Translations under genes and position numbers: made by a program | From: GCA-2737725 sp033763995 | GTDB lineage: Bacteria; Pseudomonadota; Alphaproteobacteria; Rhodospirillales; Rhodospirillaceae | DNA: 64,000 nt | Reading direction: 5' to 3' | NCBI GenBank assembly: GCA_033763995.1 | Contig: JANRJL010000083.1 | Location: 62,001-126,000, forward strand | Notes under the pieces: generated by a model | The model's input: the letters and a program-made list of their open reading frames with translations, nothing else | The model's database searches: none | What the model was told of the DNA's origin: nothing | In this document: positions 8,629-14,888 of the stretch, piece after piece | How positions within the stretch are numbered: position 1 is the stretch's first letter | Layout of the letters: each line of letters starts with the position of its first letter

Positions 8629-9435
8629 ATGAACTCCTTACAGACAATTGCAGTGCTAAAGGCACGAGCCAGCACCGGTTTACAGATAGCAAATAACAAA
8701 GAGCTTGATGATAGGGAGTTTTATAACGACGCATATGAGTGGGATGAAACAAATAGAAGAATCATACAAGAGACTGCCGCCGAGAGTTTGAAGCGCACTT
8801 ACTCGCTGTACCCATACATCGGATCTTATAGATCAAGAGCCGCAATTCGGGGCATCCTAGTTGATCGATCGTCGCTTATGTCGTCATTTGCTCAAGCTCT
8901 TGAGCAAGAGTTGCGGCCGTTTGATAGCAGTCTTCCCGTTAAAGGCGCCCAGCCCACTACGGGTCCTTCAATAGCGCCGCAACGACAAGCCAGCGCTGTT
9001 TTCGTGGTTCATGGCCACGATGATGGCGCTAAAGAGAAGGTGGCGAGAACACTTGAACAGCTTGGCTGTGTAGCTGTCATCCTTCATGAACAACCCAATC
9101 AAGGAAAAACTCTTATCGAGAAATTTGAACGATACTCGGATGTAGGCTTTGCTGTCGTAATAATCAGTGGCGACGACGTGGGTTACGCACTTCAAGATGG
9201 CCAAGATTATCAACGCCAACGAGCTCGTCAGAATGTGGTCTTGGAGCTCGGCTATTTCATAGGCAGACTAGGTCGTGACCGAGTCTTCTGTCTGCTGGTT
9301 AGTGATGTTGAGTTACCGACAGACTACATTGGCGTAGTCTACGAACCAATGGATCAAGCAGGAGCGTGGAAACATAAGCTTAGTCGTGAGCTAGAAGTCG
9401 CGGGATTCAGCGTTAAGAAACTAACAAATTTTTGA
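8629..9435 (+). CDS. TIR-like nucleotide-binding protein (Cap12/PycTIR-type domain)
   Basis: The 268-residue protein has a roughly 115-residue N-terminal region I do not recognise and a C-terminal TIR-like domain (about 123-265). Visible family motifs are VFVVHGHDD (His128), LHEQPNQGKTLIEKFE, FAVVIISGDDVG, RARQNVVLELGYFIGRLGRD with the conserved Glu206 expected at the NADase active site, and a terminal AWKHKLSRELEVAGF. Proteins of this family occur as effectors in CBASS/Pycsar-type defence and as solitary genes. Composition is strikingly AT-rich compared with both flanks, so recent transfer is likely. No cyclase or sensor gene is adjacent, so a defence role is inferred only. Confidence 0.82.
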   Translation: MNSLQTIAVLKARASTGLQIANNKELDDREFYNDAYEWDETNRRIIQETAAESLKRTYSLYPYIGSYRSRAAIRGILVDRSSLMSSFAQALEQELRPFDSSLPVKGAQPTTGPSIAPQRQASAVFVVHGHDDGAKEKVARTLEQLGCVAVILHEQPNQGKTLIEKFERYSDVGFAVVIISGDDVGYALQDGQDYQRQRARQNVVLELGYFIGRLGRDRVFCLLVSDVELPTDYIGVVYEPMDQAGAWKHKLSRELEVAGFSVKKLTNF

Positions 9436-9453
9436 GTCTTTCGGAGTTTTCCC

Positions 9454-10344
9454 ATGACCCACGCTCAAACCCTGCGCGCCTTGCTGAAGGCGCCCGAGTT
9501 CATCGTCGCACCGGGCATGTACGACGCCCTCACCGCGCTGATGATCGAGCAGCACGGGTTCGCCTGCGCCTATTTGGGCGGTGCCAGCATCGCCTATACG
9601 CGCATCGGCATGCCCGACATCGGCCTCACGTCCGTCACCGAAGTGGCGCAAGTGGCGGCTCACATCCGGGAACGCGTCGCCATCCCCTTCATCGTCGATA
9701 TCGACACCGGCTTCGGCAACGCGCTCAACACCCAGCGCACGGTGCGCACGCTGGAGCGCGCCGGCGCCTCGGGCCTGCAGATCGAGGATCAGACGTTCCC
9801 GAAACGCTGCGGGCATTTGGCGGGCAAAAGCTTGGTATCCACCGCCGAGATGGTCGGCAAAATCAAGGCGGCGCTTGATGCCCGCCTTGATGCCGACACC
9901 GTCATCGTCGCGCGCACCGATGCCATCGCCGTGGAGGGCTTCGACCGCGCCCTGGAGCGCGCGCAGGCCTACATGAACGCGGGTGCCGACATGCTGTTCG
10001 TGGAAGCCCCGCAAACCGACGAGCAGATGACGCGTCTGTGCGCCGCCTTCAAGGGCAAGGTGCCGCTGCTCGCGAACATGGTCGAGGGCGGCAAAACGCC
10101 CTTGAAACCGGCCTCCGAACTCGCGGCGCTGGGCTTCAAGATTGCGATCTATCCCGGCACCATGGTGCGCGTGATCACCAAGGCCGCCGACGAATATTTG
10201 AAGATTCTCAAGGCCGACGGCGCCACCGCGCGCATGCGCGACCGCATGTTTGATTTCGGGCAGGTCAACGCTATTCTGGGATTGAACGACGTCATGGCCC
10301 GCGGCCAACGCTACGACGAGAAGCTGGCGAAGGCGGCGGAGTAA
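9454..10344 (+). CDS. Isocitrate lyase/PEP mutase family C-C lyase (methylisocitrate- or dimethylmalate-lyase-like)
   Basis: The 296-residue TIM-barrel protein shows the family metal site in PFIVDIDTGFGNA and IEDQTFPKRCGHL, where Lys117-Arg118-Cys119-Gly120-His121 is the lyase form of the active-site loop; mutases lack this Cys. EAPQTDEQM and LLANMVEGGKTP are also typical. Such lyases split 2-methylisocitrate, 2,3-dimethylmalate or oxaloacetate-type acids into pyruvate/glyoxylate plus a second acid. Next to an aconitase-type hydratase, a dimethylmalate lyase-like role is attractive but unproven. The start ATG has CGGAG about nine bases upstream, 18 bases after the TIR-like gene. Confidence 0.85.
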   Translation: MTHAQTLRALLKAPEFIVAPGMYDALTALMIEQHGFACAYLGGASIAYTRIGMPDIGLTSVTEVAQVAAHIRERVAIPFIVDIDTGFGNALNTQRTVRTLERAGASGLQIEDQTFPKRCGHLAGKSLVSTAEMVGKIKAALDARLDADTVIVARTDAIAVEGFDRALERAQAYMNAGADMLFVEAPQTDEQMTRLCAAFKGKVPLLANMVEGGKTPLKPASELAALGFKIAIYPGTMVRVITKAADEYLKILKADGATARMRDRMFDFGQVNAILGLNDVMARGQRYDEKLAKAAE

Positions 10345-10347
10345 GAC

Positions 10348-10420
10348 TGGAGCATTTTCCCGAGAAGTGGCCTTCCGCTTGGCCCAAGAAACAATCGGCG
10401 AAAATGCGACCAAAAAGAAT
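10348..10420 (+). repeat. Dispersed palindromic repeat, family 2, copy 1
   Basis: This stretch reads GGAGCATTTTCCCGAGAAGTGG, then a GC-rich middle with TTGGCCCA, then GGCGAAAATGCGACCAAAAAGAAT. GCATTTTC and GAAAATGC form an inverted repeat. The same sequence, diverged, occurs on the other strand at 56152-56273. It fills the gap between the lyase and amidase genes. Confidence 0.75.
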
Positions 10421-10435
10421 CAAGGGGATGCGAGG

Positions 10436-11101
10436 ATGGAACTTTCCAACAAGACTGCGCGGCAGCTCTATCAAGAGGTCAAGGCCAACCCGGCGCGCGC
10501 CAAGTTCGGCTTCGGCGAAAAGGCCGCGCTGATCAACATCGACGTGCAGAAGGCTTACACCCGCACCGATTTGTACAAGACCGCTTACGAGACCGATCCC
10601 AACCAGATCCAGTATATCAACGAGGTTTCGGCCCTGATGCGTGGCCGTGGCTGGCCGGTGATCTGGACCTACGTGGCCTACATGGAATCGGGCGAGGACT
10701 GCGGCGTGTGGGGCACGCGCACCAACACGCCCGACAGCCTGCAGAACATCAAGTTCGGCTCCGACCGCGCGCGCATCGACGAGCGTTGCCAGGTCGATTA
10801 CGTCAAGGACACGATCTATTGCAAAAAAATGCCGAGCCCCTTCCACGACACCGCGCTGGTGAGCCTGCTCACGTTCCACAAGGTCGACACGGTGCTGATC
10901 ACCGGCGGGTCCACCTCGGGCTGCGTGCGCGCGTGCGGCGTCGACAGCCTGTCGCACGGCTACCGCACCACCATCATCGAGGAATGCGTCGCCGACAAGC
11001 ACGAGAGCTATCACTTCGCCAACCTGACCGACTTGGCGCTCAAATACGCCGACGTGGAATCGGTGGAGACGGTGAAGGCCTGGCTGCGCGGGAAGAATTG
11101 A
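10436..11101 (+). CDS. Isochorismatase-family cysteine amidohydrolase
   Basis: The 221-residue protein (ATG 10436, GCGAGG just upstream) carries the Asp-Lys-Cys triad of the isochorismatase-fold amidases: Asp36 in ALINIDVQKAY, Lys130/131 in IYCKKMPSPF, and Cys163 in GGSTSGCVRACGVDS. The cis-peptide region before the Cys is typical of N-carbamoylsarcosine, maleamate and related amidases rather than of true isochorismatase. It would release ammonia from an amide, plausibly a half-amide made by the deacetylase/imidase-like proteins downstream. The physical substrate is unknown. Repeat copies flank it on both sides. Confidence 0.85.
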   Translation: MELSNKTARQLYQEVKANPARAKFGFGEKAALINIDVQKAYTRTDLYKTAYETDPNQIQYINEVSALMRGRGWPVIWTYVAYMESGEDCGVWGTRTNTPDSLQNIKFGSDRARIDERCQVDYVKDTIYCKKMPSPFHDTALVSLLTFHKVDTVLITGGSTSGCVRACGVDSLSHGYRTTIIEECVADKHESYHFANLTDLALKYADVESVETVKAWLRGKN

Positions 11102-11120
11102 CGACGCAACACACATCGTT

Positions 11121-11218
11121 GTCGTCCCGGGGCTTGTCCCCAGGACCCAGGGCCACCCGCACCAGTCAACGTGTTGCCCTGGATCCTGGGAATAAATCCC
11201 AGGATGACACCGGAATCA
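11121..11218 (-). repeat. Palindromic intergenic repeat, family 1, copy B (inverted)
   Basis: A 98-base copy of the element seen at 8011 and 12189, but in the opposite orientation: the CTTGT-loop hairpin is on the left and the AATAAA-loop hairpin on the right. Ends are GTCGTCCCGGGG and CCCAGGATGAC. The open frame of the downstream gene continues backward through its right half (from TTG 11171), but that coding is repeat sequence, not protein. Confidence 0.85.
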
Positions 11219-11242
11219 TTTTCGACTGAGGAGTTCCTTCCC

Positions 11243-12154
11243 TTGAAACCCGATCTCGAACTTTACGATTATTGGCCCTACGAGAACCGCCCCAAGATCA
11301 CCTGGCCCGGCGGCGCGCGCGTGGCCTTTTGGGTGGCGCCCAACATCGAGTTCTATGAACTCAACCCGCCGATCAATCCCAAGCGCACGCCGTGGCCGCG
11401 CCCGCACCCGGACGTGAACCTGTACTCCAACCGCGACTATGGCAACCGCGTCGGCCACTGGCGCATGATGGAGGTGATGGACAAGTACGGCGTGCGCGGG
11501 TCCATCTCGCTGTCCGTCGCCCTGATCGAGCATCACCCGGAAATTATCAAGGAGTGCGTCGACCGCAATTGGGAGTTCTTCTCCCACGGCATTTACAACA
11601 CGCGCTATTCCTACGACATGGACGAGGCGCAGGAACGCGCCATCATGGAAGACAGTATCAACACGGTGCAGAAGGCCACGGGCCAGCGCATCGTCGGCTG
11701 GCTGGCGCCGGCGCTGACGCACACCGAGCGCACCATGGACCTGCTGGCGGAGTATCAGTTCCTCTACACCTGCGACCTGTTCCAGGACGACCAGCCCCAG
11801 CCGGTGAAGGTGAAATCGGGCCGTTTGATCTCCATGCCGTACTCGCTCGAGATCAACGACATCATCGTTTACAACAGCTACCTCGCCACGCCGCGGCGCT
11901 ACGGCCAGATGATCAAGGACCAGTTCGATCAACTGTACGAAGAGGGCAAGGAGTCGGGCACGGTGATGTGCATTCCGCTGCACGCCTATGCCGTGGGCCA
12001 TCCGCACCGCATCGCCGCCTTCGAGGAAGCGCTGGATTACATCACGTCGAAAGAGGGCGTGTGGGTGACCACCGCGCGCGAGATCGCCGAGTACTACTAC
12101 GAGAATTGTTACGACACCTGCGCGGCCGACATCGCGGCGCGGAAGGGAGGCTGA
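11243..12154 (+). CDS. PuuE/cyclic-imide-hydrolase-like polysaccharide deacetylase family protein
   Basis: The 303-residue protein belongs to the NodB-fold group that includes uricase-pathway PuuE and cyclic imide hydrolase rather than sugar deacetylases: there is no TFDDG. It shows RVAFWVAPNIEFYE, SNRDYGNRVGHWRM, FFSHGIYNTRYS with Ser114-His115-Gly116, and LHAYAVGHPHR near residue 247. I chose TTG 11243 because GAGGAG lies nine bases upstream, while the longer frame runs into repeat copy B. It probably hydrolyses a C-N bond in a cyclic amide or imide. A second, more divergent paralogue follows at 12350. Confidence 0.75.
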   Translation: MKPDLELYDYWPYENRPKITWPGGARVAFWVAPNIEFYELNPPINPKRTPWPRPHPDVNLYSNRDYGNRVGHWRMMEVMDKYGVRGSISLSVALIEHHPEIIKECVDRNWEFFSHGIYNTRYSYDMDEAQERAIMEDSINTVQKATGQRIVGWLAPALTHTERTMDLLAEYQFLYTCDLFQDDQPQPVKVKSGRLISMPYSLEINDIIVYNSYLATPRRYGQMIKDQFDQLYEEGKESGTVMCIPLHAYAVGHPHRIAAFEEALDYITSKEGVWVTTAREIAEYYYENCYDTCAADIAARKGG

Positions 12155-12188
12155 GTGATGAGCCTCGTCTCGCGCAACAATCTCAACT

Positions 12189-12312
12189 GTCGTCCTGGGA
12201 TTTATTCCCAGGACCCAGAGCCACAATTTCAGCACGACGTTTTGCCCTGGATCCCCCGGGTCCGCGCATCGCGCGGCCCAAGGGCAAGCTCTGGGACAAG
12301 CCCCAGGATGAC
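12189..12312 (+). repeat. Palindromic intergenic repeat, family 1, copy C
   Basis: A 124-base copy in the same orientation as copy A, with ends GTCGTCCTGGG and CCCAGGATGAC. It is longer because the middle holds an extra GC-rich hairpin (CGCGCATCGCGCG). It occupies most of the gap between the two deacetylase-family genes. Confidence 0.85.
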
Positions 12313-12349
12313 AGCAGTGTGTTTGGCGCAACGGAAGGAGCTCTAACCC

Positions 12350-13276
12350 ATGCCCGTCGCCAAGGAATATTTGGAATATCCGCTGCGCCGTTACGGCATG
12401 GATCAGGATTTCTACGAGTGGTCCATCCTGTTCAACCGCAAGAAGGTGAAGTGGCCGAACGGCGCGCGCGTCGCGCTGTGGATCACGACCGAATTGGAGT
12501 TCTTCCCGCTCGATCAGCCGGCCAAGCCCTTCAAGGCGCCGGGCGGCATGGTCACGCCCTATCCCGACCTGCGCCACTTCACCACGCGCGACTACGGCAA
12601 CCGTGTCGGCATCCAGCGCATCTGGCGCTTGCTCGATAAGCACAAGATCAAGAGTTCGGTCGCGATCAACTCCAAGGTGGCCGAGCGCTACCCCTACCTG
12701 GTGAAAAAGATCAACGAGCGCGGCGACGAAATCATCGCCATGGGCGTGGACCAGGGCAAAATTCACTACGGCGGCATGGACGACGCGACGGAGGCCGCCT
12801 GGGTGGCCGAGAGCATCGGCACGCTGCGCAGGCTCTCGGGGCAACCCGTGACGGGCTGGATGAGCCCGGCCAAATCGGAAAGCTGGAAGACCCTGAAGCA
12901 CGTCAAGGCCCACGGCATCGACTACGTCTGCGACTGGGTGGCCGACGACATGCCCTTTGAGCTGACCGCACCCGATGGCGCCGGCAAGCTGTGGTCCCTG
13001 CCCCACACCAGCGAAATCGCCGACCGCAAGATCATCATCGACAATAAACACAGCGAGGACGAGTTCGTCGAGCAGATCAAGGATCAGTTCAACGTGCTCT
13101 ATAAGGAGTCCGCCAAGCATGGCGGGCGCATATTATCCATCTCATTGGTGCCCTACATCATGGGCTTGCACTACCGCGTGAAGTACCTCGACCAGATCCT
13201 GGGCTGGCTGATGAAACAGAAGCACGTGTGGCCCGCCACCGGCGCGGAAATTCTGGCGGCGTTCAAGGGGCAGTAG
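12350..13276 (+). CDS. Polysaccharide deacetylase/PuuE-family paralogue, motif-degenerate
   Basis: The 308-residue protein (ATG 12350, AAGGAG upstream) aligns along its whole length with the preceding gene: NGARVALWITTELEFF, TTRDYGNRVGIQRIW, and GWMSPAKSES against GWLAPALTHT. The SHG motif of the first copy is replaced by AMGVDQGKIHYGG (about residue 130-142), and LHAYAVGHPHR is replaced by LVPYIMGLHYR, so two presumed active-site His positions are lost. It may be a non-catalytic partner of a hetero-oligomer or an enzyme with different chemistry. It is the last gene of the same-strand run; HigBA follows. Confidence 0.75.
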   Translation: MPVAKEYLEYPLRRYGMDQDFYEWSILFNRKKVKWPNGARVALWITTELEFFPLDQPAKPFKAPGGMVTPYPDLRHFTTRDYGNRVGIQRIWRLLDKHKIKSSVAINSKVAERYPYLVKKINERGDEIIAMGVDQGKIHYGGMDDATEAAWVAESIGTLRRLSGQPVTGWMSPAKSESWKTLKHVKAHGIDYVCDWVADDMPFELTAPDGAGKLWSLPHTSEIADRKIIIDNKHSEDEFVEQIKDQFNVLYKESAKHGGRILSISLVPYIMGLHYRVKYLDQILGWLMKQKHVWPATGAEILAAFKGQ

Positions 13277-13333
13277 TCGAAGACATCAAGCGACAACCGG
13301 TGGCCTAACACTCCCGGCAGGTTTCATTTGAGT

Positions 13334-13361
13334 TGATATTGTACGATGATCGTAGTACGAT
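13334..13361 (+). promoter_or_regulatory. Candidate higBA promoter with palindromic operator
   Basis: TTGATA (13334-13339) and TACGAT (13356-13361) are spaced by 16 bases and resemble -35/-10 boxes. Between them lies a perfect palindrome, TACGAT-G-ATCGTA (13342-13354), and GTACGAT recurs at 13355. A HigA-type repressor binding here would block the promoter. The ATG of higB begins only six bases after the -10 box. Confidence 0.55.
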
Positions 13362-13367
13362 AAACGT

Positions 13368-13649
13368 ATGATCCGATCGTTTGCCAATTCTGCGACACGA
13401 AAGTTTGTCGAGGAGTTCCGGTCAGACAAGTTTCCTGGCCTAGATGTCGAAGACGCCCGCGAACTGATATCAATGATCAATGCTGCACAGTCATTGAAGG
13501 ACATCAGCCCACTGGCGGGCGTCGGCTTGCACGCGCTGAAAGGCAACCGCAAAGGTCAGTGGGCAATTAAGGTCAATGCCGGTTGGAGAATCTGCTTTCG
13601 TCTAAAAGAGGGAGATGCTTTCGATGTTGAGATCGTTGACTATCACTAG
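13368..13649 (+). CDS. higB: HigB-family toxin (RelE superfamily)
   Basis: The 93-residue protein has the HigB/plasmid-killer layout: MIRSFANSATRKFVEEF, a helical middle, GVGLHALKGNRKGQWAIKVN, then WRICFRLKEGDAFDVEIVDY. HigB toxins are ribosome-dependent mRNA endonucleases of the RelE fold. Toxin-first gene order with a HTH antitoxin nine bases downstream is the normal higBA arrangement. No Shine-Dalgarno sequence precedes the ATG, and the predicted transcription start coincides with it, so the message may be leaderless. Base composition is lower in GC than that of the neighbours. Confidence 0.87.
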   Translation: MIRSFANSATRKFVEEFRSDKFPGLDVEDARELISMINAAQSLKDISPLAGVGLHALKGNRKGQWAIKVNAGWRICFRLKEGDAFDVEIVDYH

Positions 13650-13658
13650 GAGGCCGCC

Positions 13659-13937
13659 GTGATATTTGTACACCCAGGTCGTATCTTGAAGCGCGAGCTG
13701 AAGGCACGTGAGCTGAGCGCAAATCGGCTCGCCTTGGCGCTGCGCGTGCCATCTGGCCGAGTTACTGACATCTTGAATGAAAAGCGCGGAATCACCGCCG
13801 ATACGGCGTTGAGACTGGCTGCTTATTTCGGTAACTCGGCTCAGTTTTGGATGAATTTGCAGACTCAGTACGATCTCTTTAAGGCCGAAAAACAGACAGG
13901 AAAGCGCATCGCGGCCGAGGTGAAGAAGGCGGCATAA
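13659..13937 (+). CDS. higA: HigA-family antitoxin (XRE HTH)
   Basis: The 92-residue protein starts at GTG 13659, with AGGAGG overlapping the higB stop five bases upstream, so it is translationally linked but with a much better ribosome site than the toxin. It matches the HigA/VapA helix-turn-helix family: HPGRILKRELKARELSAN, then RLALALRVPSGRVTDILN and the characteristic YFGNSAQFWMNLQTQYDL. It should neutralise HigB and repress the shared promoter, probably at the TACGATGATCGTA palindrome. Confidence 0.9.
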   Translation: MIFVHPGRILKRELKARELSANRLALALRVPSGRVTDILNEKRGITADTALRLAAYFGNSAQFWMNLQTQYDLFKAEKQTGKRIAAEVKKAA

Positions 13938-13945
13938 CATAGCGC

Positions 13946-14554
13946 ATGCGCATCTGTTTTTTCGGCGAGTCCTACGTCAACGGCGTCGGCGACCCCGCCT
14001 ACCAGGGCTGGGCGGGCCGCCTATGCGCCAAGGCCCGCGCGCGCGGCGCCGACCTCACCGCCTACAACTGCGGCATTCGCGGCGCCACCAGCAAGTTGAT
14101 TGCACGGACGTGGCGGCAAGAAGCCGACACGCGCCTTGCGGGCATTGATAAAACCGCCGTGGTGTTCAGCTTCGGCACAAATGACTGCTGGATCGAGAAC
14201 GGCACCGCGCAGGCAGGCGAGGCCGAGCACATGGCCAATGTCCGCGCCATCCTGACCGATGCCAACGCGCGCTGGCCGACGCTGATGATCGGCCCGCCGG
14301 GCTTGCCCACCTATGCCGAAAACACCATGCGCGAGGCCGACCATCGCGCACGCTGCGATACGGTGGCGTCGATTTGCCGAGAGATCAACGTGCCCTACTT
14401 CGACACGCTGAGTATTTTTCCGTCATTCAAGGCTTGGCCGCGAGAAGCATCAGCCTACGACGGCGCGCATCCCGGTGCGGGCGGCTATGCCGAGATGGCC
14501 GAGGCGCTGGATGAATGGCCGCCGTGGCGCGCGTTGGTCAACGCACCGCGGTGA
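13946..14554 (+). CDS. SGNH/GDSL-type hydrolase
   Basis: The 202-residue protein has the SGNH blocks: block I as FFGESYVNG with nucleophile Ser9, block III as FGTND (77-80), GPPG, and block V as DGAHPGAGGY with Asp172 and His175. Such enzymes hydrolyse esters or thioesters of small acyl groups. The usual GDS of block I is GES here (Glu8). It has no signal peptide, so it should be cytoplasmic. The ATG lies eight bases after higA, but composition returns to the GC-rich chromosomal norm. Substrate unknown. Confidence 0.8.
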   Translation: MRICFFGESYVNGVGDPAYQGWAGRLCAKARARGADLTAYNCGIRGATSKLIARTWRQEADTRLAGIDKTAVVFSFGTNDCWIENGTAQAGEAEHMANVRAILTDANARWPTLMIGPPGLPTYAENTMREADHRARCDTVASICREINVPYFDTLSIFPSFKAWPREASAYDGAHPGAGGYAEMAEALDEWPPWRALVNAPR

Positions 14555-14713
14555 ACGTTTTCCCCACAATTCACACGGCACCCGAATCCACGCAATTCAC
14601 ATCCCGCCGTTCGCACTTCGAAGAGCGCGCGGGGTCGGCCCGTGATAGACTTGGTCCATGCGCATGGAACTCGCCACGGCGGCGCGCAAAATGCGGCCGC
14701 AAAAATTTTCTAA

Positions 14714-14734
14714 AAAACGCCGATTCGGCGTTTT
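14714..14734. terminator. Bidirectional rho-independent terminator candidate
   Basis: The perfect inverted repeat AAAACGCCG-ATT-CGGCGTTTT has A-rich sequence before it (ctaaaaaa) and T's at its right edge. The stem is short but GC-rich, and the site lies 160 bases after the SGNH hydrolase stop. It would end transcription from the left and insulate the VOC cluster. Confidence 0.6.
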
Positions 14735-14812
14735 CCGGGGCCCCTGTTTGCGTTTTCCCGAGCCTGAAATAACAGGCGGAACAGGCGGGGCCGGAATGGA
14801 AATTTTTGCTCC

Positions 14813-14831
14813 CGCGCAAATGATTTGCGCG
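14813..14831. promoter_or_regulatory. Perfect 19-base palindrome, candidate operator
   Basis: CGCGCAAAT-G-ATTTGCGCG is a perfect inverted repeat located 57 bases before the GTG of the VOC gene. Its size and symmetry fit a dimeric repressor/activator site (GntR, MarR or TetR type). No regulator gene is adjacent, so the binding protein is unknown. Confidence 0.45.
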
Positions 14832-14888
14832 ATGGCGGGGCAGAGACCACGACCCCTTTTCCACACGATTCATATCCGGAGTTAACCC

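Larger units (their letters stand above)
14555..14888. other. Non-coding gap between SGNH hydrolase and VOC gene
   Basis: About 334 bases with no convincing gene. It contains a bidirectional hairpin with A/T flanks (14714-14734), a short run of GGCGGAACAGGCGG-like direct repeats near 14770, and a perfect 19-base palindrome (14813-14831) shortly before the VOC start. The proximal part probably carries the promoter and operator of the 14889-18164 cluster; no clear -35/-10 pair stands out. Confidence 0.5.

Noticed and set aside
8629..9435. A complete CBASS or Pycsar operon
   Set aside because: Only the TIR-like effector-type gene is present; no CD-NTase, cyclase or accessory gene is adjacent.
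11171..11242. N-terminal extension of the deacetylase-like protein starting at TTG 11171
   Set aside because: The codons lie in repeat copy B; TTG 11243 has a good ribosome site and begins the conserved part.
11216..13120. A 634-codon minus-strand open frame opposite the two deacetylase-family genes
   Set aside because: Low-complexity His/Val/Asp composition, runs through repeat copy C, no ribosome site or recognisable fold.
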